Shown: positions 1 through 10,418, counted from the first letter of the stretch. The stretch: DNA of 64,000 nucleotides from Algibacter luteus (GCF_900141715.1 NZ_FQYK01000001.1:434001-498000); one strand, 5' to 3'. Notes: a model not told the origin generated them from the letters alone. Translations and numbers: made by a program.

Positions 1-834
1 TTCTATTTGCTTAATTTGAGCTTTTGTTAATGAATCATAGGCAGCTTGACTCATAATTAGATATCTCACGTCATTATCTCCTTTAACTTGAAGCATATTG
101 CCAGCAAAATTATTGAGTTGCGTTTCTGTAATATCAATAACCTCTTTCCCATCTTCTTTTAAATGCTTAATAACATTTTTTCTCTCTTTCTTATCATCTA
201 TACTACTTAAACAAATAACTGCAAAGGTTTCAGCAATGCACATCATAACATTGGTATGATAAATTGGTTTACGCGCACCATCTACAGTTTGGTATGACGT
301 AAAAATTACAGGAGAATATTCAAAATCTTCGCAAAATTCTATAAACAGGTCTTCGTCTGCACGTGGTGATAAAGCACAATAAGCCTTTCTATTGACTCTA
401 TCAAGAATAATACTTCCAGTTCCTTCCAGAAACACTTGTTCTTCTTCTGCGCTTGTGTAATCAATAATATTGTTAATTAAGAAACCTTCTTTTTCAATGG
501 TTTCAAGAATATCTTCGCGACGTTCTTTTCTTCGATTTTCAGCAAACATAGGATATAATCCAACGTCGCCATTTTCATGAAATGATACCCAATTATTTGG
601 AAAAATAGAATCTGGTGTATCAGTTTCCATTCTATCTTTAACCACAATTACCTTCACGCCTATGGCTCTAAGTTTTTCAACAAAAGCATCAAACTCTTTT
701 TGTGCTTTGGTATTGATAGTATCGGGCAATACATCATCAATATCTTTCTGATAATAATTATTTACAGCAGTTTGTTCATTCATCCTAAAATTTACAGGAC
801 GAACCATCAAGATGGTATTTGTAGTTTGTTGCAT
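1..834 (-). CDS. ctlX: CtlX-type citrulline utilisation hydrolase (partial, C-terminus beyond window)
   Basis: The minus strand is open from an ATG at 834 to the window edge (278 codons). It encodes a guanidino-group-modifying enzyme of the amidinotransferase/arginine deiminase fold. The N-terminus reads MQQTTNTILMVRPVNFRMNE, followed by a FPNNWVSFHENG segment near residues 65-80, an LEGTGS segment and an HTNVMM segment; this layout matches the CtlX group. The catalytic cysteine expected near the C-terminus lies outside the window. The gene starts 5 bp after the stop of the same-fold gene at 840-1754, so the two are probably co-transcribed and may act on arginine- or citrulline-type substrates. 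The substrate is inferred from family resemblance only. Confidence 0.8.
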   Translation of the reverse strand, partial: MQQTTNTILMVRPVNFRMNEQTAVNNYYQKDIDDVLPDTINTKAQKEFDAFVEKLRAIGVKVIVVKDRMETDTPDSIFPNNWVSFHENGDVGLYPMFAENRRKERREDILETIEKEGFLINNIIDYTSAEEEQVFLEGTGSIILDRVNRKAYCALSPRADEDLFIEFCEDFEYSPVIFTSYQTVDGARKPIYHTNVMMCIAETFAVICLSSIDDKKERKNVIKHLKEDGKEVIDITETQLNNFAGNMLQVKGDNDVRYLIMSQAAYDSLTKAQIKQIE

Positions 835-839
835 TCCTT

Positions 840-1754
840 TTAATCTCTAATTAATGGCATTGTAGTGCATCGTAATAATCCTTCTTGTTTTCCTATTTCG
901 GCATAAGGTACTTCTTCAACAGTAAAGCCTTGTTTTCTTAGCCAACTATTTAATCTTGTAAAGTTTCGTTCTGAAATAATTACATCTTCAGAAATCGAAA
1001 ATACATTGCTGCACATTTGATACATTTCATCTTTTGTAATTTCAAAAATATTTTCTTTTCCAAAAAAATCAACCAACCATTGATACTCATCTTCAATAAG
1101 AAATCCGTTTTTATGAATAATAGCTTTACCCTTTCCTAATGGGTTAAAGCAACAATCTAAGTGTAGCGCATTTTCTTTTGGATCTGTGTTAGATTTCCTA
1201 AGCTCAAAAGACTTTACTTTCTTATGTGGAAATATATCTTGTATAGCCTTAACAGCGTGTATATTAGTACGAGCTGTAATCAAATCTGAATAATCGTTAC
1301 CAGAATATGTTCCTATAAAGATATGATCGTACCAAGGCATGACATCACCTCCTTCAACATGACAGTTTTCTGGTAATATAATTCGCTTATTCTCTGCAAC
1401 TTGATTCCATATATAATCAATGGCTTCAACTTCTTCTTCTCTATGAGGTAGTATATTAGCCTCAATTAAAATATCATCAATTACAAAAGCAATATCTCTA
1501 GCAAAAATTTGATTGCAGTCTTGTATTACCTCAGGTCTAAATACTTTTACTCCGTATTTTTTAAATACCTCATCAACGGCATCCAACTCTTTAATCATAT
1601 CTGCCTCTGTTGGATATGTTCCTGCTTTTATATGTTCTATACTTTTAGGATCATAGCAATCTTCAATTTTAGGAATTGGCCCATTACTTAATGCCGTTCC
1701 TAAAACCACTGCTCGTAATCTTGATATTTCGTTTTGAACATTTAGTTTTAGCAT
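840..1754 (-). CDS. Dimethylarginine dimethylaminohydrolase/amidinotransferase-family protein
   Basis: This 304-residue cytosolic enzyme has the pentein (amidinotransferase) fold. Visible landmarks are ARD at residues 85-87, EGGD at 134-137, the HLD motif with catalytic His198, and nucleophile Cys296 in the LLRCTTMPL ending. These match enzymes that hydrolyse or transfer the guanidino group of arginine derivatives, such as dimethylarginine. The ATG at 1754 is followed at once by a conserved-looking N-terminus. It lies 5 bp upstream of the ctlX-like gene and forms a two-gene operon with it. All the active-site residues named are present, so it should be active. The exact substrate (arginine, methylarginine or other) cannot be told from sequence. 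Confidence 0.8.
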   Translation of the reverse strand: MLKLNVQNEISRLRAVVLGTALSNGPIPKIEDCYDPKSIEHIKAGTYPTEADMIKELDAVDEVFKKYGVKVFRPEVIQDCNQIFARDIAFVIDDILIEANILPHREEEVEAIDYIWNQVAENKRIILPENCHVEGGDVMPWYDHIFIGTYSGNDYSDLITARTNIHAVKAIQDIFPHKKVKSFELRKSNTDPKENALHLDCCFNPLGKGKAIIHKNGFLIEDEYQWLVDFFGKENIFEITKDEMYQMCSNVFSISEDVIISERNFTRLNSWLRKQGFTVEEVPYAEIGKQEGLLRCTTMPLIRD

Positions 1755-1840
1755 ACTTTTTCGGATTAAAAAGGCATTTAAATTTCAACTTCAAAACTAA
1801 GAATAATAATAGACAAATTAAGTTATTCTTATAAAATTAG

Positions 1841-1880
1841 ATAAAAAAAAGAAAAGCTTCATGAATTTATCATGAAGCTT
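1841..1880 (-). terminator. Intrinsic terminator of gltA
   Basis: An 11-bp perfect stem (1854-1864 with 1870-1880) has a 5-nt loop. On the minus strand it runs into a U-rich tract (A-run at 1843-1850 on the plus strand). It lies 25 bp beyond the gltA stop. Confidence 0.85.
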
Positions 1881-1904
1881 AAGAATATTTTAAAAATATG
1901 AAAA

Positions 1905-3194
1905 TTATTTTCGATCTTCAACAGGAACGAATGCTCTCTGAGTTGCTCCTACGTAAATTTGTCTTGGTCTTCCGATTGGTTCTTTTTTAAGGCGCATTTC
2001 TCTCCATTGTGCAATCCAACCTGGCAATCGTCCTATGGCAAACATTACCGTGAACATTTCTGTTGGTATACCCATAGCTCTATAAATTATTCCAGAATAA
2101 AAATCTACATTCGGATATAGTTTTCTATCCACAAAATATTTATCCTCTAAAGCTTCTTTTTCAAGTCCTTTAGCAATGTCGAGTATAGGGTCTTCTATTC
2201 CTAAATCGTGTAAAACCTGATCTGCAGCTTTCTTTATAATTCTAGCACGAGGATCAAAATTCTTGTAAACACGATGTCCGAAGCCCATTAGTCTAAAAGG
2301 ATCATTTTTATCCTTTGCTTTTTCCATATATTTTTTAGTATCACCTCCATCAGCCTGAATAGCTTCTAACATTTCTATTACTGCTTGGTTAGCTCCACCA
2401 TGTAATGGACCCCATAATGCAGAAATTCCAGCTGAAAGCGATGCAAATAAACCAGCATGTGAAGATCCAACAATTCTTACTGTAGATGTTGAACAGTTTT
2501 GTTCATGGTCTGCATGCAAGATTAATAACTTATCTAGAGCGTTAACTAAAACCGGGTTTTGAACATAGCAACTGTTTGGTCTAGAAAACATCATCTTTAA
2601 TAGATTTTCAACATAACCTAGCGTGTTATCTCCATAATCCAAAGGTTGTCCTTGTTTCTTTCGCATGGTCCATGCCACTAAAACTGGCATTTTACCAAGA
2701 ATTCTTACTACCGATTTGTACATTTCAGCTTCTGAAGAAACGTCTACAGATGACGGATTAAATGCGGTAAGGGCACTTGTTAATGATGAGATAACTCCCA
2801 TAGGATGTGCAGCCTTCGGGAAGGCATCTAATATCTTTTTGACATCTTCATCAACAGCCGATTCAGCCTTTATATCATCATGAAATTTATCATTCTGCTC
2901 TTTTGTTGGTAATTCACCAAAAATTAATAAGTAAGCAACTTCTAAAAAGTCAACTTTATCGGCTAAATCTTCAATGTTATATCCACGATATCTTAAAATT
3001 CCTTTTTCACCATCTAAAAATGTAATTGCACTTTCACAAGACCCTGTATTTTTATAACCAGGATCAATAGTAATAACACCTTTGGTTGTTGCTCTAAGTT
3101 TAGAAATATCTATTGCAACTTCATTTTCTGTTCCTTTAACTAGTGGGAATTCGTAATTTTTTCCTTCAATTTCAATTTTAGCCGTATTTGCCAT
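1905..3194 (-). CDS. gltA: Citrate synthase
   Basis: This type II citrate synthase (429 residues, usual length) condenses oxaloacetate with acetyl-CoA to citrate, the first step of the TCA cycle. The active-site landmarks are all present: HADHEQN around 227-233, GPLHGG with His265, GFGHRVY with His307, and PNVDFYSG with Asp363. The N-terminal region (about 1-60) is the small beta domain typical of type II hexameric, NADH-sensitive enzymes. The gene is monocistronic, with a terminator just downstream and the eno terminator just upstream. The gltA-eno-carA order next to rplQ is common in flavobacteria. Confidence 0.97.
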   Translation of the reverse strand: MANTAKIEIEGKNYEFPLVKGTENEVAIDISKLRATTKGVITIDPGYKNTGSCESAITFLDGEKGILRYRGYNIEDLADKVDFLEVAYLLIFGELPTKEQNDKFHDDIKAESAVDEDVKKILDAFPKAAHPMGVISSLTSALTAFNPSSVDVSSEAEMYKSVVRILGKMPVLVAWTMRKKQGQPLDYGDNTLGYVENLLKMMFSRPNSCYVQNPVLVNALDKLLILHADHEQNCSTSTVRIVGSSHAGLFASLSAGISALWGPLHGGANQAVIEMLEAIQADGGDTKKYMEKAKDKNDPFRLMGFGHRVYKNFDPRARIIKKAADQVLHDLGIEDPILDIAKGLEKEALEDKYFVDRKLYPNVDFYSGIIYRAMGIPTEMFTVMFAIGRLPGWIAQWREMRLKKEPIGRPRQIYVGATQRAFVPVEDRK

Positions 3195-3310
3195 ATTCTT
3201 ATTTAGTGAATTTAATTTTTATGCGGAATGCTAAAGTACAAAATATCTAATTATTTTATTAGATTATCTCAATCGTTTTCGTTGATTTAAGAAATATTAA
3301 AATTGACACT

Positions 3311-3346
3311 AAATAAAAAAGCGATTATTTAAAAATAATCGCTTTT
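3311..3346 (-). terminator. Intrinsic terminator of eno
   Basis: The arms gcgattatt (3321-3329) and aataatcgc (3334-3342) pair perfectly, extended by A4/T4 flanks. The stem runs into an A-rich stretch on the plus strand (U-tract on the minus strand). It lies 23 bp after the enolase stop. Confidence 0.85.
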
Positions 3347-3368
3347 AGTATAAAAAATATAATGCTAT

Positions 3369-4682
<1,314 letters not shown>

Positions 4683-4691
4683 TTATTACTT

Positions 4692-4699
4692 CAAATTTA
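4692..4699 (-). promoter_or_regulatory. Candidate -7 box of the eno promoter
   Basis: The minus strand reads TAAATTTG, an exact match to the Bacteroidota TAnnTTTG -7 element, about 30 bp before the eno ATG. No good TTTG -33 element is seen at the usual 19-20 nt spacing, so the call rests on one box. Confidence 0.4.
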
Positions 4700-4768
4700 C
4701 GGTTAAATCTTGTTTTTTTTAATATGTTTGATTAGAAATTGAAAAAATATCGTCTATAACGTTTTAGT

Positions 4769-4810
4769 TAAAAAGTCTAAATTATTCGACTGAATAATTT
4801 AGACTTTTTA
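4769..4810 (-). terminator. Intrinsic terminator of carA
   Basis: A long perfect 19-bp stem (4769-4787 with 4792-4810) has the 4-nt loop gact. The outer A/T pairs give a U-rich 3' end on the minus strand. The hairpin lies 8 bp beyond the carA stop. Confidence 0.85.
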
Positions 4811-4817
4811 AATTCTT

Positions 4818-5921
4818 TTATTTCTTTAAATTGCTTATAAATTGATCAAAAAGATATGACGAATCATGAGGTCCTGGACTAGCTTCAGGGTGATATTGCA
4901 CTGAAAATACATTTTTGTTCTTCATGGCTAAGCCAGCCACTGTGTTATCGTTTAAATGTAAATGCGTGATTTCCAAATCTGGATTTTGCTCTGCCTCTTC
5001 TCTATTCACCGCAAAACCATGGTTTTGAGAAGTAATTTCACCTTTACCAGTTATTAAATTTTTTACAGGATGATTAATACCTCTATGGCCATTATGCATT
5101 TTATAGGTTGATACGCCATTGGCGCGCGCAATAACTTGATGACCCAAACAGATACCAAATAAAGGTAAATCTCTTTTTATAATCTCTTTAGCCACCTCTT
5201 GAGCTTCTAATAAAGGTTCTGGATCTCCTGGTCCATTTGATAAGAAATACCCATCTGGCTTAAACGCTTCCAAATCTTCAAACTTCGAATCATATGGAAA
5301 AACTTTTATGTAAGCATCTCTTTCAGCTATATTTCTAAGTATATTCTTTTTTATACCAATATCTAAAGCTGCTACTTTATAAGTTGCGTTTTCATTTCCA
5401 AAATAATAAGGTTCTTTTGTAGACACTTTAGAAGCTAATTCCAGTCCTTCCATATTAGGCACTTCTGCTAATTGCTTTTTTAAGCCTTCAATGTTATCTA
5501 CTTCAGTAGAAATTACTGCATTCATAGCGCCATGGTCTCTTATATAACTTACCAATGCTCTTGTATCAACATCTGAAATAGCTAAGAGGTTATTCTTGTC
5601 AAGAAAATCTTCTAATGATGAATCTGCTGCATCTCTAGAATATTCGTAACTAAAATTTTTCACTATTAAACCTGCAATCTTTATAGAATCAGATTCTACT
5701 TCATCTACATTTGTACCATAATTCCCGATATGGGCATTGGTAGCTACCATTAGCTGTCCAAAATAAGAAGGGTCTGTGAAAATTTCTTGATAACCTGTCA
5801 TTCCAGTGTTAAAACAAACTTCACCAAATGAAGTTCCTTGTTTATTTCCCACTGCTTTACCGTAAAAAATTGTGCCATCTGCTAGAAGAACGATAGCTTT
5901 TTGTCTTTTTTGATATTTCAT
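4818..5921 (-). CDS. carA: Carbamoyl-phosphate synthase small (glutaminase) subunit
   Basis: CarA (367 residues) hydrolyses glutamine and passes ammonia to CarB for carbamoyl phosphate synthesis, feeding arginine and pyrimidine biosynthesis. The N-terminal CPSase domain spans about 1-150. The class I glutamine amidotransferase domain follows, with the oxyanion segment SNGPGDPE (228-235), nucleophile Cys258 in GICLGHQ, and the His344/Glu346 pair in YHPEASPG. carB is not in this window. The gene has its own strong terminator, and a terminator lies just upstream, so it is transcribed alone. Confidence 0.96.
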   Translation of the reverse strand: MKYQKRQKAIVLLADGTIFYGKAVGNKQGTSFGEVCFNTGMTGYQEIFTDPSYFGQLMVATNAHIGNYGTNVDEVESDSIKIAGLIVKNFSYEYSRDAADSSLEDFLDKNNLLAISDVDTRALVSYIRDHGAMNAVISTEVDNIEGLKKQLAEVPNMEGLELASKVSTKEPYYFGNENATYKVAALDIGIKKNILRNIAERDAYIKVFPYDSKFEDLEAFKPDGYFLSNGPGDPEPLLEAQEVAKEIIKRDLPLFGICLGHQVIARANGVSTYKMHNGHRGINHPVKNLITGKGEITSQNHGFAVNREEAEQNPDLEITHLHLNDNTVAGLAMKNKNVFSVQYHPEASPGPHDSSYLFDQFISNLKK

Positions 5922-5950
5922 ATTTCTTTTGAAAAGTTTTGCAAAATTGC

Positions 5951-5986
5951 ATAAAAAAAAGGATAAACTAAAATAGTTTATCCTTT
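5951..5986 (-). terminator. Intrinsic terminator after the exported paralogue pair
   Basis: A 13-bp stem (5958-5970 with 5974-5986) has a 3-nt loop and an A-run on its left side (U-tract on the minus strand). Its arm aaaggataaact is identical to the arm of the rplQ terminator 1.5 kb away. Confidence 0.8.
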
Positions 5987-6008
5987 ATATATTAAATGCT
6001 TATTAACA

Positions 6009-6686
6009 TTATAATGAGTTTTGAAAATTTAAAATTGTTTGTAATCGTTTTTCGTCCTTAATATTAATATTATTGTCTTTTATAAAATTAAGAACCATTT
6101 TAGCATCTTTACTAAACAAATTACTAAATGCCTTTTTATTGAGCTTTAACTCTTTAATTACATTTCCTTTTTTAGAATAAAGTATTTCTTTATTTACATA
6201 GCGGTCTTTTTCTTTCACTTGTGTCAAAGGATTTAAATTGCCTTTCTTAACTATTTTAGTATGCCATTTTAATATTTCGAGATCTTCGTTAAACGCAATC
6301 ACTTCTAAAAAAGTCCTTTTCCCTTGCAAACTATACTCTTTAAAAGTTTTATTATTTAATCTAACTTCCTTTATACTGGCATTATCAAAAACATAAACCG
6401 AATCATTAGATACTTTTACACAAAATTTATTGTTTTTTGTGTCGTAATTTAAGTCGTTGATAATTAATTTTTTATCATTCTGTGTCGAGATAATAGCATA
6501 TGATTTCCAATTATCATAAAGATACATAGATCCATCAACGCCATCATCAATAGGATTGCTTATCCATGCCCCAATTGAATTTGAATTTAATCCAGAATAA
6601 TCATTCGTAATTCTAGTAGAATCATCTCTTTGTGCAAAGACCAAAGTAACGCTCAAAAGAAAGATACCGATAACTAAATTTTTCAT
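6009..6686 (-). CDS. Exported protein of unknown function, paralogue of the neighbour at 6724-7419
   Basis: I do not recognise this 225-residue family. Residues 1-18 form a Sec signal peptide ending LVFAQ, so the protein is exported to the periplasm or outer membrane; there is no lipobox. It shares with its upstream neighbour a YLYD-W segment, an NDSV/EDSV-(F/I)D stretch, an NPLT/NPMT motif and a Lys-rich C-terminal third. The two are therefore diverged tandem duplicates. It starts 37 bp after the neighbour and both should be co-transcribed. Their place between rplQ and carA is an insertion into an otherwise core-gene order. A structural or envelope role is possible but unsupported. Confidence 0.75.
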   Translation of the reverse strand: MKNLVIGIFLLSVTLVFAQRDDSTRITNDYSGLNSNSIGAWISNPIDDGVDGSMYLYDNWKSYAIISTQNDKKLIINDLNYDTKNNKFCVKVSNDSVYVFDNASIKEVRLNNKTFKEYSLQGKRTFLEVIAFNEDLEILKWHTKIVKKGNLNPLTQVKEKDRYVNKEILYSKKGNVIKELKLNKKAFSNLFSKDAKMVLNFIKDNNINIKDEKRLQTILNFQNSL

Positions 6687-6723
6687 GTTTATATTTATTA
6701 AGTCCTATAAATATAAGAAATAA

Positions 6724-7419
6724 TTATAATGTTTTGGAATACTCGATAATTGCCTTGACGTCTTCAGCTTTTTTAAATTTGAGTTTATGTTGCTTTGCAA
6801 ATGTCTTAACACGATCTAATTTGTTTTTATTGATTAATGATAAGATTGATCTTTTATTAACTTTAAAGCTTTTAAGATCCTCCCCCTTGCTGTTTGCAAT
6901 GTAATACACCTCTTTTTTTATTAGTGCATCTTTTTGCAATTTTTGCATCGTCATAGGGTTTATTTGTCCTTCTTTTAATTCAACCGTATGCTTTTCTAAA
7001 AGTACTTTTCCGTTTATTGTTGCTATTTTTTGGAAGTAGGAATTTCTCTGAAACTCAGGATCGAGTCTTCGTATAAACTCTTTATCACGTATCACAACCT
7101 TCTTTATGCCCTGAGGATCAATTGCAAAAACAGAGTCTTCTGAAATTTTAGCTTCAAATCGCTCAAGTTGCATATTATAATTCATAGACATAATGCTTAA
7201 AACCCTATTGCTTAAATAGATTTTACCATTATTAAACCAAGAATCATAGAGATAAGGAGACCCTTTTAAATCCACTTTTTGGGATACAGATTTCACCCAC
7301 ATGCCATTTCCAAAATCATTAACCCCAATATTATCTATTCTTCCATTATTATCATAAGAAGACTGCGACATTCCTTTTAGCCCCAGACATACAACTAATA
7401 TCACTAACAATTTATTCAT
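6724..7419 (-). CDS. Exported protein of unknown function, paralogue of the neighbour at 6009-6686
   Basis: This 231-residue protein has a Sec signal peptide (residues 1-19, ending GMSQ) and no membrane segment after it. The middle holds PYLYDSWFNNGKIYL, SEDSVFAIDP and INPMTMQKL, each with a counterpart in the downstream paralogue. The C-terminus is basic (KLKFKKAEDVKAIIEYSKTL). No catalytic motif is visible. It begins 31 bp past the rplQ terminator hairpin. No clear promoter box was found in that short space, so read-through from the ribosomal cluster is possible. Confidence 0.75.
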   Translation of the reverse strand: MNKLLVILVVCLGLKGMSQSSYDNNGRIDNIGVNDFGNGMWVKSVSQKVDLKGSPYLYDSWFNNGKIYLSNRVLSIMSMNYNMQLERFEAKISEDSVFAIDPQGIKKVVIRDKEFIRRLDPEFQRNSYFQKIATINGKVLLEKHTVELKEGQINPMTMQKLQKDALIKKEVYYIANSKGEDLKSFKVNKRSILSLINKNKLDRVKTFAKQHKLKFKKAEDVKAIIEYSKTL

Positions 7420-7449
7420 ATAGTATTTAACTTTTTTTTAAGATTTTAC

Positions 7450-7486
7450 AAAAAAAAAGGATAAACTATTACAGTTTATCCTTTTT
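7450..7486 (-). terminator. Intrinsic terminator of rplQ, end of the ribosomal cluster
   Basis: A 14-bp stem (7454-7467 with 7473-7486) has the loop attac and an A-run at 7450-7458 (U-tract on the minus strand). It lies 24 bp after rplQ. Confidence 0.85.
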
Positions 7487-7509
7487 ATATTTAAATGTTT
7501 AAAACACAT

Positions 7510-7980
7510 TTATTCTTCTTCGTTTGATGCTTTTGTTTCAACTGGAGCAGGAGCTGGTTTTGAACCTCCACGTCTACTTCTTCTAGTTGTTTTCTTAGTA
7601 GCTTTTCCTGCATTATAGATTTCGTTGTAATCAACTAATTCTATCATTGCCATATCAGCGTTATCACCTAAACGATTACCTAGTTTTATAATTCTAGTAT
7701 ATCCTCCTGGTCTGTCTGCCACTTTAGCCGCAACATCTCTAAACAATTCTGCAACAGCATCCTTTTGTCTTAATTTAGACATAACAAGACGTCTGTTATG
7801 TGTTGTGTCTTGTTTAGATTTTGTAATCATTGGCTCTACAAATTGTTTTAAAGCTTTTGCTTTTGCAACAGTTGTATTAATACGCTTGTGCTCAATTAAT
7901 GAACAAGCCATATTTGCTAACATTGCTTTTCTGTGAGCTGTTTGTCTACCTAAGTGGTTTACTTTTTTTCCGTGTCTCAT
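7510..7980 (-). CDS. rplQ: 50S ribosomal protein L17
   Basis: L17 is the last gene of the alpha operon. The first ~117 residues are the conserved core, beginning [20 protein letters not shown]. At 156 residues it is longer than the ~127-residue E. coli protein. The extra tail runs from basic (TTRRSRRGG) to Pro/Ala-rich and then acidic (NEEE). Such low-complexity tails are common on Bacteroidota L17. It follows rpoA with a 59-bp gap and is followed by a strong terminator. Confidence 0.97.
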   Translation of the reverse strand: MRHGKKVNHLGRQTAHRKAMLANMACSLIEHKRINTTVAKAKALKQFVEPMITKSKQDTTHNRRLVMSKLRQKDAVAELFRDVAAKVADRPGGYTRIIKLGNRLGDNADMAMIELVDYNEIYNAGKATKKTTRRSRRGGSKPAPAPVETKASNEEE

Positions 7981-8039
7981 GACGTTTGTTTTATCATCTT
8001 GCTACCAAACTCGTTATCCGAGGAGCAAAATATGATTAA

Positions 8040-9032
8040 TTAATCTTTATCTAATTTATATTTACTTAAATCCATTCCGAAGTTTAGTCCTTTAACATTC
8101 ACAAGCTCTTCAAGCTCGGTTAAAGACTTCTTACCAAAGTTTCTGAATTTCATTAAATCATTTTTATTGAAAGATACCAAATCTCCTAAGGTATCAACTT
8201 CTGCAGCTTTTAAACAATTAAGGGCACGAACAGATAAATCCATATCGATTAACTTCGTTTTAAGCAACTGTCTCATATGTAATGATTCTTCATCATATGT
8301 TTCAGTTTGTGCAATTTCATCAGCTTCTAAAGTTATACGCTCATCAGAGAATAACATGAAGTGGTGAATTAACGTTTTAGCACCTTCAGTTAAAGCATCT
8401 TGTGGCGTAATTGACCCATCAGTAATGATTTCAAAAACTAATTTTTCGTAATCTGTTTTTTGTTCAACACGATAGTTCTCGATACTATACTTTACGTTTT
8501 TTATAGGTGTATAAATTGAATCAGTAAAAATAGTTCCAACTGGCGCAGAAGCTTTTTTGTTTTCTTCTGCAGGAACATATCCTCTACCTTTTTCAATAGT
8601 GATTTCCATATTTAAATTCACTTTAGGATCTAAATTACAGATAACTAATTCTGTATTCAATACTTGAAATCCTGAAATAAATTTTTGTATATCTCCAGCA
8701 GTAATTCTTTCTTGACCTGAAATTGAAATAGATATTGATTCATTATCGATATCTTCAATTTGTCTTTTGAAACGAACTTGCTTTAAGTTTAAGATAATTT
8801 CTGTTACATCTTCCACCACACCAGCTATTGCTGAAAACTCATGATCTACACCTTCTATTCTAACTGAAGTAATTGCAAAACCTTCTAAAGAAGATAATAA
8901 AACTCTTCTAAGTGCATTTCCAACTGTTAGACCATAACCTGGTTCTAAAGGTCTGAATTCGAATTTGCCTTCGAAATCAGTAGAATCAATCATGATTACT
9001 TTGTCGGGCTTCTGAAAATTAAATACTGCCAT
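8040..9032 (-). CDS. rpoA: DNA-directed RNA polymerase alpha subunit
   Basis: The 330-residue alpha subunit nucleates RNA polymerase assembly. The N-terminal dimerisation domain (about 1-235) contains [25 protein letters not shown]. After an acidic linker the C-terminal domain (about 250-315) contains [18 protein letters not shown] and [10 protein letters not shown], the helix-hairpin-helix part that contacts DNA and activators. Length and both domains are complete. It sits between rpsD and rplQ as in most alpha operons. Confidence 0.98.
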   Translation of the reverse strand: MAVFNFQKPDKVIMIDSTDFEGKFEFRPLEPGYGLTVGNALRRVLLSSLEGFAITSVRIEGVDHEFSAIAGVVEDVTEIILNLKQVRFKRQIEDIDNESISISISGQERITAGDIQKFISGFQVLNTELVICNLDPKVNLNMEITIEKGRGYVPAEENKKASAPVGTIFTDSIYTPIKNVKYSIENYRVEQKTDYEKLVFEIITDGSITPQDALTEGAKTLIHHFMLFSDERITLEADEIAQTETYDEESLHMRQLLKTKLIDMDLSVRALNCLKAAEVDTLGDLVSFNKNDLMKFRNFGKKSLTELEELVNVKGLNFGMDLSKYKLDKD

Positions 9033-9128
9033 TTTTTTCTTCGTTTTAATTGTTATTTAGTTGCGCGGTTTAAAAGTTTGAAGAAATACTTATAAACCCT
9101 TTGGCCAAATACCAATGTTAATAATTTA

Positions 9129-9734
9129 TTATTTAGAGTATAATTCGACTATGAATTGTTCATTTATGTTCTCTGGAATTTGGATTCTTGCAGGAACAGA
9201 AACATAAGTTCCTTGTTTCGTATCAGAATTCCAAGTTATCCATTCATAAACGTTGCTTGAGTTTGAAAGTGATCTTTCAATAGCTTCAAGTGATTTTGAT
9301 TTTTCTCTTACAGCAATAACATCTCCAGCCTTTAATTGGTAAGAAGGTATATTTACCAACTCGCCATTAACGGTGATGTGTCTGTGAGATACCAATTGTC
9401 TTGCAGCACTTCTAGTAGGAGCAATTCCCATTCTAAATACTACATTGTCTAATCTTGACTCACAAAGTTGTAAAAGTACTTCACCTGTAATACCTTGAGC
9501 AGACCTTGCGCTTTTAAACAAGTTTCTGAATTGACGCTCTAATATACCGTAAGTATATTTTGCTTTTTGCTTTTCTTGAAGTTGAATAGCGTATTCAGAT
9601 TTTTTACCACGTCTTCTGTTATTTCCATGTTGACCTGGAGGGTAATTTCTTTTTTCGAACGACTTATCGTCTCCGAAGATAGCTTCGCCAAATTTACGAG
9701 CTATTTTAGTTTTAGGACCAGTATATCTTGCCAT
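9129..9734 (-). CDS. rpsD: 30S ribosomal protein S4
   Basis: S4 (201 residues) binds 16S rRNA early in 30S assembly. The start [17 protein letters not shown] and the S4 RNA-binding domain ([28 protein letters not shown], about 89-116) are clear. The N-terminus has no Zn-binding cysteines, so this is the zinc-free form. A terminator hairpin and a TAAATTTG box upstream suggest that rpsD begins a separate rpsD-rpoA-rplQ transcription unit. S4 often autoregulates its operon; a dedicated leader of about 95 nt is available here. Confidence 0.97.
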   Translation of the reverse strand: MARYTGPKTKIARKFGEAIFGDDKSFEKRNYPPGQHGNNRRRGKKSEYAIQLQEKQKAKYTYGILERQFRNLFKSARSAQGITGEVLLQLCESRLDNVVFRMGIAPTRSAARQLVSHRHITVNGELVNIPSYQLKAGDVIAVREKSKSLEAIERSLSNSSNVYEWITWNSDTKQGTYVSVPARIQIPENINEQFIVELYSK

Positions 9735-9835
9735 TTTAAATTTGTTTTGAGAGTGATTATGAATTAAGGTCTTAATCTTATCCTTCGATAATCGTTGATC
9801 TCTCGTTAATACTTGTTAATTATTTTTTCGGTTTG

Positions 9836-9843
9836 CAAATTTA
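9836..9843 (-). promoter_or_regulatory. Candidate -7 box of an internal promoter for rpsD-rpoA-rplQ
   Basis: TAAATTTG on the minus strand matches TAnnTTTG exactly. It lies directly after the rpsK terminator-like hairpin, about 102 bp before rpsD. No clean -33 element is seen. Confidence 0.45.
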
Positions 9844-9846
9844 TAC

Positions 9847-9885
9847 AAAAAATTAATACCATCTGGCATTCAGATGATATTAATT
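9847..9885 (-). terminator. Terminator-like hairpin between rpsK and rpsD
   Basis: The arms 9851-9865 and 9871-9885 pair over 15 positions with one mismatch, and the loop is gcatt. On the minus strand the stem is followed by six Us (A-run 9847-9852). This is an intrinsic terminator or attenuator inside the ribosomal cluster. Confidence 0.7.
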
Positions 9886-9926
9886 TTTCTATTTGCTTTA
9901 TTCAATAAACGTCAGCTAAAACGTTA

Positions 9927-10310
9927 TTAAACTCTTCTTCTTTTTGGAGGGCGACATCCATTGTGTGGTAATGGAGTAACATCAATAATTTCTGTTACTT
10001 CAATCCCTGCATTATGAATAGAACGGATAGCAGATTCTCTACCATTTCCTGGTCCTTTTACATAAACTTTCACCTTTCTTAAACCAGCTTCGTGAGCTAC
10101 TGAAGATGCATCTTCTGCTGCTAATTGAGCCGCGTATGGTGTGTTTTTCTTTGAACCTCTAAATCCCATCTTACCTGCAGAAGACCATGAAATAACGTCT
10201 CCTTTTTTATTGGTAAGAGAAATAATGATGTTGTTAAAAGAAGCTGTTACATGCGCTTCTCCAACGGAATCAACTATAACTTTACGTTTTTTTGTGCTTG
10301 TTTTTGCCAT
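9927..10310 (-). CDS. rpsK: 30S ribosomal protein S11
   Basis: S11 (127 residues) forms part of the 30S platform near the mRNA exit. The hallmark segments are present: [33 protein letters not shown] and the C-terminal [11 protein letters not shown]. Length is normal. It follows rpsM by 108 bp and is followed by a terminator-like hairpin rather than directly by rpsD. Confidence 0.97.
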   Translation of the reverse strand: MAKTSTKKRKVIVDSVGEAHVTASFNNIIISLTNKKGDVISWSSAGKMGFRGSKKNTPYAAQLAAEDASSVAHEAGLRKVKVYVKGPGNGRESAIRSIHNAGIEVTEIIDVTPLPHNGCRPPKRRRV

Positions 10311-10418
10311 AATTTCTAGTGCTTAGTTTTAGTGATAGTCGCTAGAATCCTAAACCGTAATTTCAAACAGATTCCTTCCAACGTCTAATAACTAAAGACT
10401 AAATATTTCTAATTATTC

